Positions 1 through 9,168 of a DNA stretch of 64,000 nt are shown here, piece after piece. Numbering within the stretch: position 1 is the first letter of the stretch; each line of letters opens with the position of its first letter. This DNA comes from an uncultured Allomuricauda sp. Lineage in GTDB: Bacteria; Bacteroidota; Bacteroidia; Flavobacteriales; Flavobacteriaceae. The notes under the pieces were generated by a model. That model did not search any database and had not been told where the DNA came from. It saw only the letters and a list, made by a program, of their open reading frames with translations. The stretch spans positions 1,706,271-1,770,270 of the forward strand of contig NZ_CANMPQ010000001.1 in assembly GCF_947499695.1 (NCBI RefSeq), in the 5' to 3' direction. A program made the translations under genes and the position numbers.

Positions 1-424
1 CATTATAGACTTCTGATTTGTAAAACAATGAAGCTATCTTAAATTCCTTCACATTGGTTTGGGAAAACAAGTGCACCAGCTTCTTTAGAGTTCGTCCGGT
101 ATCAATGACATCTTCTAAAATGATAACACTTCTACCCTCAATATTCTCAGGCACATCCAATAAGGTCTCCACAATACCTGTTGATGTCAAGCCCTGATAC
201 GAGCTCAACCGAACAAAAGATACTTCGCAAGGGTGCTGATAGGCCTTTAGAAAATCGGAAACAAACATAAAAGCCCCGTTAAGGACACCAACAAAAATTG
301 GCACCTCATCTTTATAGTCATTAGCGATTTTGGCGGCCATTTTATCAACGGCTTCCAAAATCTGACTCTCCCCTAAATAGGGTTTGAACACCTTGTTATG
401 AAGCTTTATCAACTTGTCGTCCAT
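1..424 (-). CDS. hpt: Hypoxanthine phosphoribosyltransferase, 3' end cut by window edge
   Basis: Purine salvage enzyme that transfers phosphoribose from PRPP to hypoxanthine or guanine in the cytoplasm. The first 141 codons are visible, starting with ATG at 424. The PRPP-binding motif LEDVIDTGRT is at residues 103-112 and the LNGA loop at 48-51, both typical of bacterial HPRT. The family is about 175-180 residues, so roughly the last 35 lie beyond position 1. It is divergent from purK, which fits purine salvage and synthesis genes placed together. A -7 box lies just upstream on the minus strand. Family assignment is firm. Confidence 0.93.
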   Translation of the reverse strand, partial: MDDKLIKLHNKVFKPYLGESQILEAVDKMAAKIANDYKDEVPIFVGVLNGAFMFVSDFLKAYQHPCEVSFVRLSSYQGLTSTGIVETLLDVPENIEGRSVIILEDVIDTGRTLKKLVHLFSQTNVKEFKIASLFYKSEVYN

Positions 425-437
425 TTAAATAGGTTGG

Positions 438-445
438 CAAAGATA
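438..445 (-). promoter_or_regulatory. Candidate -7 box of hpt promoter
   Basis: Minus-strand TATCTTTG matches the Bacteroidota -7 consensus TAnnTTTG and lies 14 bases before the hpt start codon. No good -33 TTTG is seen at the usual spacing, so this is a half-supported promoter. Confidence 0.45.
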
Positions 446-499
446 ACATTTTTAGGGTCTCTAATCCCTTTGGTTTTTTATCCCTTCGCGGAATTCATG

Positions 500-507
500 T
501 ATTTTTG
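500..507 (+). promoter_or_regulatory. Candidate -7 box of purK promoter
   Basis: TATTTTTG fits TAnnTTTG and lies 23 bases before the purK ATG. There is no well-spaced -33 element; the nearest TTTG, at 469-472, is too far away. Confidence 0.4.
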
Positions 508-530
508 CTTTCATTCCAAATCACGGACCA

Positions 531-1691
531 ATGCGTTTTTTTTCTTCCAACTTTAAACTTGGAATTTTAGGAGGAGGTCAATTAGGCAAAATGTTGCTTT
601 ATGAGACCCGAAAATGGGATATTCAAACCAAGGTTATGGATGCTTCAGATGAAGCTCCATGCAAAATAGCTTGTGACCATTTCGTTAATGGAAGTTTGCT
701 TGATTTTAATGCTGTTTATGCTTTTGGAAAAGATGTTGATGTACTTACCATCGAAATTGAAAATGTAAATGTGGACGCGCTTGAAAAACTGGAAGATGAA
801 GGCGTGAAAGTGTTTCCACAAACCAAAGCACTACGTATTATTCAAAACAAAGCAACCCAGAAGCTTTTTTATACGGATAACGATATTCCGACCTCACCCT
901 TTACTCGATTTGCCTATACTTCTGAAATTGAGGATAGCATTTCCAATGGAGGGCTACAATTTCCTTTCGTATGGAAAAGTGCCCAGTTTGGATACGATGG
1001 ACAAGGCGTAAAAGTGGTACGGCAGCTTGACGATTTAAAAGGATTGCCAAATGTAGAGTGCATTGCTGAGGAAATGGTCCATTTTAAAAATGAATTGGCC
1101 GTGATCGTTGCACGAAGCGAAAAAGGAGAAGTGGTAACCTATCCCGTGGTAGAAATGGAATTCCATCCGGAAGCCAATCAGGTGGAATACGTTATTTGCC
1201 CCGCTAGAATTGAAGATCATGTTTCTCGGAAAGCGCAGGAAGTAGCGCTTATGGTCTCGGAATCCATTCAACATGTAGGATTGCTTGCTGTCGAAATGTT
1301 CCAAACCCAAGATGATGAAATTTTGGTGAACGAAGTAGCGCCGAGACCACACAATAGTGGACATTACAGTATTGAAGCAAGCTATACCAATCAATTTGAA
1401 CAGCATATCCGCGCCATTTTAGGATTACCTTTGGGCAAAACAGACAGTAAAGTGGCTGGGGTGATGGTAAATTTGGTGGGAGCAGAAGGACATACCGGAA
1501 ATGTTGTTTATGAAAATATAGAATCCATATTAGAAATGGAGGGCGTTACTCCGCACATTTATGGCAAAAAACAAACACGTCCTTTCCGAAAAATGGGACA
1601 TGTGACCATTGTAGACCAAAACATGGCGCGAGCAAGGGAAATTGCGCAAGAAGTAAAGCAAACAATTAAAGTTATAGCAGAAAAATCATGA
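531..1691 (+). CDS. purK: 5-(carboxyamino)imidazole ribonucleotide synthase
   Basis: ATP-grasp enzyme of de novo purine synthesis that carboxylates AIR with bicarbonate and ATP to N5-CAIR. It has 386 residues, normal for PurK. The N-terminal Rossmann-like glycine loop GGGQLG is at residues 14-19, and the C-terminal half carries the ATP-grasp signature with VNEVAPRPHNSGH, where the substrate and metal sit. The ATG at 531 follows a -7 box by 23 bases. The stop overlaps the purE start (ATGA), so the two are translationally coupled and act in sequence: PurK makes the substrate of PurE. Confidence 0.96.
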   Translation: MRFFSSNFKLGILGGGQLGKMLLYETRKWDIQTKVMDASDEAPCKIACDHFVNGSLLDFNAVYAFGKDVDVLTIEIENVNVDALEKLEDEGVKVFPQTKALRIIQNKATQKLFYTDNDIPTSPFTRFAYTSEIEDSISNGGLQFPFVWKSAQFGYDGQGVKVVRQLDDLKGLPNVECIAEEMVHFKNELAVIVARSEKGEVVTYPVVEMEFHPEANQVEYVICPARIEDHVSRKAQEVALMVSESIQHVGLLAVEMFQTQDDEILVNEVAPRPHNSGHYSIEASYTNQFEQHIRAILGLPLGKTDSKVAGVMVNLVGAEGHTGNVVYENIESILEMEGVTPHIYGKKQTRPFRKMGHVTIVDQNMARAREIAQEVKQTIKVIAEKS

Positions 1692-2179
1692 GCAAAGTAG
1701 CAGTTATTATGGGAAGCACCAGTGACCTCCCAGTTATGCAAGATGCGGTAGATATTTTAAAAGGATTTGACATTGAAGTTGATGTAGACATTGTATCGGC
1801 ACACAGAACTCCTGAAAAACTGTTCGATTTTGGAAAGAATGCCCACAAAAATGGATATTCCGTCATTATAGCGGGTGCCGGAGGTGCTGCGCATTTACCC
1901 GGAATGGTTGCATCCCTTTCGCCATTGCCCGTAATCGGAGTTCCTGTAAAAAGCAGTAATTCCATTGATGGGTGGGATTCTGTCCTTTCCATTCTTCAAA
2001 TGCCCGGAGGTGTTCCCGTTGCTACAGTGGCATTGAACGGAGCAAAAAATGCAGGAATCTTGGCTGCTCAAATCATCGGCAGTGCCGACAAATGTGTTTT
2101 GGACAAAGTGGAAGTCTATAAACAGGGGCTTAAAGAAAAAGTCATTAAAGGGGCTGAAGAAGTCAGAAATAAAAAATAA
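1688..2179 (+). CDS. purE: N5-carboxyaminoimidazole ribonucleotide mutase
   Basis: Class I PurE, which moves the carboxyl group of N5-CAIR to give CAIR in purine synthesis. It has 163 residues, as expected. The phosphate-binding GSTSD motif is at residues 9-13, SAHRTP at 37-42 and AGAGGAAHLPGM further on; the last holds the catalytic histidine in this family. It overlaps purK by four bases, so the two are almost certainly co-transcribed. The next gene starts 56 bases downstream and may be on the same transcript. Confidence 0.96.
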   Translation: MSKVAVIMGSTSDLPVMQDAVDILKGFDIEVDVDIVSAHRTPEKLFDFGKNAHKNGYSVIIAGAGGAAHLPGMVASLSPLPVIGVPVKSSNSIDGWDSVLSILQMPGGVPVATVALNGAKNAGILAAQIIGSADKCVLDKVEVYKQGLKEKVIKGAEEVRNKK

Positions 2180-2235
2180 AGCCTCCTAATGGGCTATTCC
2201 AAGCGAACAAAAACTAGTTATCCCAAGAATATATA

Positions 2236-4266
2236 ATGAGCAACCCGCTATTAACCTCATTTGACCAGGCTCCTTTTGAGCAAATAAAAAACGAGCACTT
2301 TAAGCCAGCTTTTATTTCAGCAATTGAAAGTGCGAGAAAAGAGATTAATGCTATTACAAACAATTCAGATGCGCCCACATTTGAAAACACGCTGGAGTCT
2401 CTGGATTTTTCGGGAGCACAACTGAATCGTGTTTCAAGTGTTTTTTTTAATCTGAATTCAGCAGAGACGAATGCCGAAATTCAGAAAATTGCGCAAGAAG
2501 TATCGCCCTTGTTGTCGGAATTCAGTAATGACATTACATTGAATGAAAAGCTTTTCCAGCGCATAAAATCTGTCTATCAGCAAAAGGATAGTTATGAACT
2601 GTCACCTGAACAACGGACCCTTTTGGAAAAAAAATATAAAAGTTTTAGTCGCAACGGAGCGAATTTGGCCGAAGCCGAAAAAAAGCGATTACGTGAAATT
2701 GACGCTGAACTCTCCAAGCTAAAATTGAAATTTGGCGAAAACATACTAGCCGAGACCAACAAATATGAGTTGTTATTAACCAATGAATCAGATTTGGATG
2801 GATTGCCCGAAGGAGCAAAGGAAGCAGCCGTCCAATTAGCAAAATCAAAAGGTAAAAAAGGCTGGCTGGTCACGTTGGACTACCCTAGCTATATTCCATT
2901 TATGAAATATGCCAAAAACAGGGAATTGCGAAAGCGATTAGCGCTTGCTTTCGGTAGTAAAGGATTTCACGGCGACGAGTTGGACAATCAAAAAAATGTG
3001 CTTCAAATTGTCTCTTTGCGTCATGAACGAGCCAATCTTTTAGGGTACAATACCCATGCTGACTTTGTTCTGGAAGAGCGTATGGCGGAAACTCCAAAAA
3101 AAGTATTGGGATTTTTGAATGAATTGCTTGAAAAAGCAAAGCCAGCTGCTCAACGAGAATTTGCAGAGCTTGAAACCTATGCAAAAGACTTGGACAATAT
3201 TGATCAATTGGAAAAATGGGATAGTGCTTATTATTCTGAAAAATTGAAACAAAAACTGTTTGATTTGGATGACGAAAAGCTCAAACCCTATTTTAAACTT
3301 GAAAATGTTATAGATGGGGTTTTCAAAGTAGCTGAAAAGCTATTCGGACTTACTTTCAAAGAAGTTTTTGACGTTGAAAAATACCACGAGGAGGTTAAAA
3401 CTTTTGAGGTATATGATTCGTCCGATAATTTTATTTCCCTCTTTTATGCCGATTTTCATCCTAGGCCCGGTAAACGAGGTGGGGCTTGGATGACATCTTA
3501 CAAATCGCAGTATCAGTTGGATGGTAAAAACAGTAGGCCGCACATCTCCAATGTGTGCAATTTTACCAAACCCACAGAAACCAAACCTTCATTACTCACC
3601 TTTAATGAAGTAACCACATTATTTCACGAGTTCGGGCATGCTTTACATGGTATGCTAGCCAACACCACCTATCCTAGTTTGTCGGGCACTTCGGTTTATT
3701 GGGATTTTGTAGAATTACCTAGTCAGATCATGGAAAATTGGTGCTACGAAAAAGAAGCACTCGAACTGTTTGCTTTCCATTATGAAACAGGTGAATTGAT
3801 TCCTATGGAATTGGTCAAAAAAATAAAAGATTCTGCCACCTTCCAAGAGGGCTTGGCAACCTTGCGTCAATTAAGTTTCGGTTTCTTGGATATGGCATGG
3901 CATGGAACGAATCCTTCGGACATAACTAACGTCAAAAAATATGAGACCAAGGCATTCGAGGGAACCAATCTATTTCCAGAAACAAAAGAAACCTGCATGA
4001 GTACGGCTTTCGCTCATATTTTCCAAGGCGGTTATTCCTCTGGGTATTACAGCTACAAATGGGCCGAAGTTTTGGATGCTGATGCATTCGCTTTCTTCAA
4101 AGAAAATGGCATTTTTAATAAAGATGTAGCTGACAAATTCAAAGACCATGTACTCTCCAAGGGAGGAACAGAAAATCCGATGGTTCTATATAAACGTTTC
4201 AGGGGAGCTGAACCTAAAATTGAACCTTTGTTGGAAAGAGCTGGGTTGATTAAGAAAGCAGATTAG
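2236..4266 (+). CDS. M3 family metallopeptidase, Dcp/oligopeptidase A type
   Basis: Zinc oligopeptidase of 676 residues that should degrade short peptides. The zinc site is complete: H464-E465-F-G-H468, with third ligand E493 in FVELPSQ. The 29-residue spacing from the first histidine equals that in thimet oligopeptidase. The C-terminal region with YSSGYYSYKWAEVLDADAF is the usual M3 substrate-closure segment. No signal peptide is visible, so a cytoplasmic location is likely, though periplasmic Dcp homologues exist. It follows purE by 56 bases in the same direction. Whether it is a peptidyl-dipeptidase (Dcp) or an endo-oligopeptidase cannot be settled from sequence alone, so no symbol is given. 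Confidence 0.93.
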   Translation: MSNPLLTSFDQAPFEQIKNEHFKPAFISAIESARKEINAITNNSDAPTFENTLESLDFSGAQLNRVSSVFFNLNSAETNAEIQKIAQEVSPLLSEFSNDITLNEKLFQRIKSVYQQKDSYELSPEQRTLLEKKYKSFSRNGANLAEAEKKRLREIDAELSKLKLKFGENILAETNKYELLLTNESDLDGLPEGAKEAAVQLAKSKGKKGWLVTLDYPSYIPFMKYAKNRELRKRLALAFGSKGFHGDELDNQKNVLQIVSLRHERANLLGYNTHADFVLEERMAETPKKVLGFLNELLEKAKPAAQREFAELETYAKDLDNIDQLEKWDSAYYSEKLKQKLFDLDDEKLKPYFKLENVIDGVFKVAEKLFGLTFKEVFDVEKYHEEVKTFEVYDSSDNFISLFYADFHPRPGKRGGAWMTSYKSQYQLDGKNSRPHISNVCNFTKPTETKPSLLTFNEVTTLFHEFGHALHGMLANTTYPSLSGTSVYWDFVELPSQIMENWCYEKEALELFAFHYETGELIPMELVKKIKDSATFQEGLATLRQLSFGFLDMAWHGTNPSDITNVKKYETKAFEGTNLFPETKETCMSTAFAHIFQGGYSSGYYSYKWAEVLDADAFAFFKENGIFNKDVADKFKDHVLSKGGTENPMVLYKRFRGAEPKIEPLLERAGLIKKAD

Positions 4267-4389
4267 ACTGTTTTTAACTCGTTTTCATAGTGTTAATCTT
4301 TATTTAAAGTCTAAGATCATGAACTTTTCGTGATACTTTTTAAAGTCGTTTGTAATGGACAAAACATCGAATCATTAACTAAAATCCAT

Positions 4390-4397
4390 TACTTTTG
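4390..4397 (+). promoter_or_regulatory. -7 box that decides the sigma factor start
   Basis: TACTTTTG matches TAnnTTTG. Its last TTG is also the most upstream in-frame start codon of the next gene (4395). A promoter here means translation must begin at ATG 4416 rather than at 4395. No convincing -33 element is seen. Confidence 0.5.
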
Positions 4398-4415
4398 GTA
4401 CTTCTTGAAAAAAAA

Positions 4416-4970
4416 ATGGTGACGCACGAACTTCAACCTGAAAACTGGATAGATCAATATGCAGATTATCTCTTTAATTATGCGGTAGCTCGTGTAAGTG
4501 ATGCAGAAATTGCAAAAGATTTAGTACAAGAAACTTTTTATGCCGGCTTAAATTCGGCAAAAAATTATAAAGGTGATGCCGCCGAACGCACATGGTTAAT
4601 CGCTATTCTAAAGCGAAAGGTTATCGATCATTATCGAAAGATAAATTCAAAAAAAGGTAAGGCGGAAGTTAGGGTCAATTACAATGCTAGCTCCGACTCA
4701 GAAGGAGATTGGCTCGAAGAACAAGTTGCTGACCCGTTCGGCAAAGGTGGTGATGACACCATTGAAAACGAAGAACTCGGTCTGGCAATTCAAGAATGCA
4801 TTTCAAAACTTCCAAAAAAACAATCCTTGGTTTTTAAGATGAAGACTATTCAAGGAATGAGTACGGAAGATATTTGTAATGAACTCGGAATTAATCCGTC
4901 CAACCTATGGGTAATGATCCATAGAGCCCGAACTGCTCTTATGGGTTGCCTGAATCAAAATTGGTATTAG
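4416..4970 (+). CDS. ECF-type RNA polymerase sigma factor
   Basis: A 184-residue sigma-70 family protein of the extracytoplasmic type. Region 2 has DLVQETFYAGLNSAKNY followed by RTWLIAILKRKVIDHYRK, the core-binding and -10 recognition helices. Region 4 near the C-terminus has the HTH segment MSTEDICNELGINPSNLWV. An in-frame TTG at 4395 would add seven residues but lies inside a -7 box, so ATG 4416 is preferred. The next gene begins two bases after the stop and encodes a small cysteine/histidine protein that probably acts as its partner. The target promoters and signal are unknown. Confidence 0.88.
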   Translation: MVTHELQPENWIDQYADYLFNYAVARVSDAEIAKDLVQETFYAGLNSAKNYKGDAAERTWLIAILKRKVIDHYRKINSKKGKAEVRVNYNASSDSEGDWLEEQVADPFGKGGDDTIENEELGLAIQECISKLPKKQSLVFKMKTIQGMSTEDICNELGINPSNLWVMIHRARTALMGCLNQNWY

Positions 4971-4972
4971 TT

Positions 4973-5203
4973 ATGAAGATTTCATGCGAGGAGGCCTCGA
5001 ACATATGCAATAAATCGCAATACAAAGAAGCTGGTTTTTGGGAGATTTTAAAACTACGTGCACATATTCTCATGTGCAAGACCTGTGCAAAATTCACCAA
5101 GGAAAACACCGCTTTTACCTCGCTCTGCGAACGTGCAGGACTTAATGTTCTTTCCGAAAACGAAAAAGACGCCATGAAAAAGGATTTGGAAAAACATCTT
5201 TAG
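4973..5203 (+). CDS. Small putative zinc-binding anti-sigma protein
   Basis: A 76-residue protein starting at ATG 4973, two bases after the sigma factor stop. It contains HILMCKTC (H-x3-C-x2-C), the core of the zinc-finger anti-sigma (ZAS) fold, with further cysteines at C5, C12 and in SLCERAG. There is no membrane segment, so it would be a soluble regulator that binds the adjacent sigma factor. An in-frame TTG at 4946 inside the sigma gene is a poor alternative start. Its stop overlaps that of the leftward neighbour by four bases. The function is inferred from the motif and position only. Confidence 0.7.
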   Translation: MKISCEEASNICNKSQYKEAGFWEILKLRAHILMCKTCAKFTKENTAFTSLCERAGLNVLSENEKDAMKKDLEKHL

Positions 5204-6024
5204 CCAAAGCCGATAAGCAGCCATAATATTCCGCACCATATAATTGGAATACCTTCTACCCAAAAAGAGACTAAATAGTTTTTTTGCATATTTTTCCCGT
5301 AAAAGAACACTACAAGTAAAATAAGGCTCACTACGAATCTTGACCAAATTTCTGTTTGGTATAATTCATCCTTTAGAAATGTAAAAAGGAACCATAAAAT
5401 AGTCAAAAAGATACCTAGTCTTTTGGTCCTTTCGATTCCAATTACCTGGGGCAAAGTTTTCAATGCCTTTCTATCCCATTTAAGGTCCCTAATCTCGAAG
5501 GGCAGAAGCAGCACAATCACCAACACAAAACGTTGGCAAAACAACACCCAGATATCCCATGTCAGGGCCGCCTGTTGGTCCAAAATTGGCAGAAATACGG
5601 TAAATCCCACCCAAACTAGGGCCACTATGTAGATTTTGAACCCACCAAGGCTTCGCAAGTTCTTTGCGTTTGGTAAAAATGGTATGGCATAAAGTGCAGA
5701 AATCAAGGATAATATTAATAGAACCATCCAAATTTCCTGGTCAAGTTGAAATAGAAAATATAAAGCTGGTACAAAGCAAACAAAGCTAAAAACTTGGATA
5801 CTTCGGTGATAGGTGTTGGAAACTATCAGATACTTTTCTGCTTCTACCCCATATTTTACAAAATTATAGCATACAATAGTTCCAAAAAACGTAAACCCAA
5901 GTAGTGAACTATTTGGTGATATCCCTAGCAGAACTATTGTGGACAATATCAACGAAACCACTGCAAAAGCCACATGCACACTAGCATTAAGGTAAAAATC
6001 AAATAACGTTTTTAATAGTTTCAT
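5200..6024 (-). CDS. UbiA-like polytopic membrane protein
   Basis: A 274-residue, very hydrophobic protein with about eight or nine membrane segments. ATG 6024 is chosen; the longer frame begins with TTG at 6093 and adds a polar tail that does not look conserved. The segment IRDLKWDRKALKTLPQVIG resembles the second aspartate motif of UbiA prenyltransferases (D-x3-D-x3-...-TLP-x2-G). The place of the first Asp-rich motif is taken by NFVKYGVEAEKY, which lacks the aspartates. It may be a divergent or inactive prenyltransferase relative; the substrate is unknown. It converges on the sigma/anti-sigma pair and overlaps it by four bases. Confidence 0.65.
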   Translation of the reverse strand: MKLLKTLFDFYLNASVHVAFAVVSLILSTIVLLGISPNSSLLGFTFFGTIVCYNFVKYGVEAEKYLIVSNTYHRSIQVFSFVCFVPALYFLFQLDQEIWMVLLILSLISALYAIPFLPNAKNLRSLGGFKIYIVALVWVGFTVFLPILDQQAALTWDIWVLFCQRFVLVIVLLLPFEIRDLKWDRKALKTLPQVIGIERTKRLGIFLTILWFLFTFLKDELYQTEIWSRFVVSLILLVVFFYGKNMQKNYLVSFWVEGIPIIWCGILWLLIGFG

Positions 6025-6094
6025 TCTAAGGAAATCCGGCCTTACACTAAAAGGTTGATTATTGGTTAACAACTTTGGCCCTGCTGTTTTCAAA

Positions 6095-6129
6095 ATTGCC
6101 GATTTTCATCGAATTAATCCCTAATTTTG
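6095..6129 (+). promoter_or_regulatory. Promoter of gcvP
   Basis: TAATTTTG at 6122-6129 matches TAnnTTTG. ATTG at 6095-6098 stands 23 bases upstream, at the long end of the Bacteroidota -33/-7 spacing. The start codon follows 21 bases after the -7 box. Confidence 0.5.
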
Positions 6130-6150
6130 TGCACTTTATTGGATTGAACT

Positions 6151-9003
6151 ATGAATACAGATGTGTTTGCCTTACGGCATATCGGTATTACCGAAAAAGA
6201 CCTTCAATCGATGTTCGAAATCGTTGGAGTAAACAACATGGAACAGTTAATCAATGAAACTATTCCTGATGAAATTCGATTAGAAAAACCTTTGGACGTT
6301 CCACAAGGTATAAGCGAACATGAGTTTCTTACCCATATTCAGCAATTAGCAGATAAAAACAAGGTTTTTAAGTCCTATATCGGGCTGGGTTACCACGAAA
6401 GCTTAACTCCTTCGGTTATAAAGCGAAATATTCTTGAAAACCCTGGTTGGTATACGGCCTATACACCATATCAAGCAGAAATAGCACAAGGAAGACTGGA
6501 AGCTTTATTGAATTTCCAAACCATGGTAAGTGACCTTACCGGGATGGAATTGGCCAACGCCTCGCTTTTAGACGAAAGCACTGCCGCTGCAGAAGCTATG
6601 ACCATGTTGTTCGATGTTCGCTCTAGACAGCAGAAAAAAGAAGGAACTACCAAGTTTTTTGTATCCGAAGAGGTGCTACCGCAGACCCTAAGTCTACTTG
6701 AAACCAGATCTACTCCGTTAGGCATAGAATTGGTTATAGGAAATCATGAAGAATTTGATTTTTCTTCCGATTTCTATGGCGCCCTTCTGCAATATCCAGG
6801 AAAACACGGTCAGGTAAATGATTATGCCAGGTTTGTGGAAAATGCCAAGGCCAGTGATATCAAGGTTGCCGTTGCCGCCGATATTTTAAGTTTGGTTCTA
6901 CTCACCCCTCCAGGAGAATGGGGAGTCGATGTTGTTGTCGGCACCACCCAACGTTTTGGCATTCCTTTGGGGTACGGTGGTCCGCATGCCGGGTTTTTTG
7001 CTACAAAAGAAGATTACAAAAGAAGTATTCCGGGCAGAATTATAGGCGTCACTAAGGACACCGACGGCAATAGGGCATTACGTATGGCTTTGCAAACCCG
7101 GGAACAACATATAAAAAGAGATAAAGCAACTTCCAATATCTGTACCGCTCAGGTCTTATTGGCTGTAATGGCTGGAATGTATGCTGTTTATCATGGACCG
7201 GAGGGACTTAAGTATATTGCCAATAAAGTGCATAATTATGCCAAAATGGCCTCTGATTTCCTTTCAGAAGTGGGCTTCGAGCAACTTAATGCGGTTTACT
7301 TCGACACCGTCAAATTCAAAGTAGATGATGTTCAAAAGTTGAAGGAGACGGCAGAAGCTAGTCAAATCAACCTGAATTATATTGATAACGAAACCGTTTC
7401 TATCTCTATAAACGAAGCTTTTTCAGAAACAGATTTTAAGCAACTGATAGGTTGTTTTATGCAGAGTCAAGGCAAAAAACCCGATGCTTCGTTCACAAAA
7501 TCTACAGAACAGATTCTTCCTGCTTTATTGGAACGTAAATCACCTTTCTTAGAACACGAAGTTTTCAATTCGTATCACTCTGAAACAGAATTGATGCGTT
7601 ACATCAAAAAGTTGGAGCGAAAAGATTTGGCTTTGAACCATTCCATGATTTCATTGGGAAGTTGCACCATGAAGCTGAACGCAGCATCCGAAATGCTACC
7701 ATTGAGTTGGGCCAACTGGGGGAATATCCATCCGTTTGTACCCCTGAACCAAGCCCAGGGTTATCAACTGGTTTTAAAAGAACTGGAATCTCAACTAACA
7801 ACAATTACCGGCTTTGCAGCCACCTCCTTACAGCCTAATTCTGGTGCACAAGGTGAATATGCAGGCTTAATGACGATTCGAGCCTATCATCAATCTCGTG
7901 GTGAAGGGCATAGAAATATTTGCATTATTCCTGCTTCAGCGCATGGAACCAATCCAGCTTCAGCTGTTATGGCGGGAATGAAGGTCATCGTCACCAAAAC
8001 CGACGAAAAAGGAAATATCGATGTAGCTGACCTTGCGGATAAAGTAGTTCAGCATTCAGGAAATTTAGCTGCTTTGATGGTAACATACCCATCCACACAT
8101 GGTGTATTTGAATCTTCTATTGTTGAAGTGACGAAATTGATCCATGAACATGGCGGACAGGTATATATGGACGGTGCCAACATGAATGCCCAAGTCGGAT
8201 TGACCAATCCAGCTACGATTGGAGCCGATGTTTGCCACCTCAACCTTCATAAGACCTTTGCTATTCCGCATGGCGGAGGTGGTCCTGGAGTAGGCCCAAT
8301 ATGCGTTGCAGAACAGTTGAAACCTTTCTTACCGTCCAATCCGGTTATTAGTACTGGAGGTGACCAAGCTATTACCGCTATTTCAGGAGCACCGTGGGGA
8401 AGCGCACTGGCCTGTCTAATTTCGTATGGATACATTAAAATGTTAGGGACGGAAGGTTTGACTGAATCTACAAAAATTGCCATCCTAAATGCCAATTACA
8501 TCAAAGACCGTCTTAAGGGAAAATACGATGTGTTATATACTGGGGAAAGAGGTCGCGCCGCACACGAAATGATTGTTGATTGCAGACCTTTTAAGGCTCA
8601 CGGAATCGAAGTAGTGGATATCGCCAAAAGACTAATGGATTATGGTTTTCATGCCCCGACCGTTTCTTTTCCAGTGGCAGGAACTATGATGATTGAACCT
8701 ACGGAAAGTGAAAGTCTTCCTGAATTGGACCGGTTTTGTGATGCAATGATTGCTATACGAGAGGAAATCGATGAGGTAAGCGCAGAAGAACCCAATAACG
8801 TTCTAAAAAATGCACCACATACGTTGGAAATGCTAACTACCGATAATTGGAACTTCCCATACAGTAGACAAAAGGCTGCTTTCCCATTATCTTTTGTAGG
8901 AGAAAACAAGTTTTGGCCATCCATCAGAAGAACCGATGAAGCCTTTGGGGATCGTAATTTAATCTGTACCTGTGCTCCGATAGAGGCCTACGTAGAGGCA
9001 TAG
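6151..9003 (+). CDS. gcvP: Glycine dehydrogenase (aminomethyl-transferring), P-protein
   Basis: Pyridoxal-phosphate enzyme of the glycine cleavage system. It decarboxylates glycine and passes the aminomethyl group to the lipoyl arm of the H-protein. At 950 residues it is the single-chain fused form found in most Gram-negative bacteria. The PLP lysine is K701 in HLNLHKTFAIPHGGGGPG, and the N-terminal half has the matching non-catalytic fold with YGGPHAGFF. It stands alone: gcvH and gcvT are not in this window. It has its own promoter and a strong terminator immediately after. Confidence 0.97.
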   Translation: MNTDVFALRHIGITEKDLQSMFEIVGVNNMEQLINETIPDEIRLEKPLDVPQGISEHEFLTHIQQLADKNKVFKSYIGLGYHESLTPSVIKRNILENPGWYTAYTPYQAEIAQGRLEALLNFQTMVSDLTGMELANASLLDESTAAAEAMTMLFDVRSRQQKKEGTTKFFVSEEVLPQTLSLLETRSTPLGIELVIGNHEEFDFSSDFYGALLQYPGKHGQVNDYARFVENAKASDIKVAVAADILSLVLLTPPGEWGVDVVVGTTQRFGIPLGYGGPHAGFFATKEDYKRSIPGRIIGVTKDTDGNRALRMALQTREQHIKRDKATSNICTAQVLLAVMAGMYAVYHGPEGLKYIANKVHNYAKMASDFLSEVGFEQLNAVYFDTVKFKVDDVQKLKETAEASQINLNYIDNETVSISINEAFSETDFKQLIGCFMQSQGKKPDASFTKSTEQILPALLERKSPFLEHEVFNSYHSETELMRYIKKLERKDLALNHSMISLGSCTMKLNAASEMLPLSWANWGNIHPFVPLNQAQGYQLVLKELESQLTTITGFAATSLQPNSGAQGEYAGLMTIRAYHQSRGEGHRNICIIPASAHGTNPASAVMAGMKVIVTKTDEKGNIDVADLADKVVQHSGNLAALMVTYPSTHGVFESSIVEVTKLIHEHGGQVYMDGANMNAQVGLTNPATIGADVCHLNLHKTFAIPHGGGGPGVGPICVAEQLKPFLPSNPVISTGGDQAITAISGAPWGSALACLISYGYIKMLGTEGLTESTKIAILNANYIKDRLKGKYDVLYTGERGRAAHEMIVDCRPFKAHGIEVVDIAKRLMDYGFHAPTVSFPVAGTMMIEPTESESLPELDRFCDAMIAIREEIDEVSAEEPNNVLKNAPHTLEMLTTDNWNFPYSRQKAAFPLSFVGENKFWPSIRRTDEAFGDRNLICTCAPIEAYVEA

Positions 9004-9025
9004 GCAAACAATGATATTTATTGAT

Positions 9026-9066
9026 AAAAAGCTCCGGTTTTGCTTTAAATTCTGGAGCTTTTTTTA
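9026..9066 (+). terminator. Rho-independent terminator of gcvP
   Basis: An inverted repeat pairs AAAAAGCTCCGG (9026-9037) with TCTGGAGCTTTTTTT (9051-9065), followed by a T-run. It starts 23 bases after the gcvP stop. Confidence 0.85.
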
Positions 9067-9168
9067 TTGAACACCCATCAAAACTTTAGTTGAACATCGT
9101 AGGGTATTTTCTAGAGAAGAAATTAAATCGACCTATGCCAACTATCTTAAATCTGTAAAATCTCAACT

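Noticed and set aside
4395..4415. Upstream TTG start of the first sigma factor
   Set aside because: The codon is part of a TAnnTTTG promoter box, so it would not be in the mRNA.
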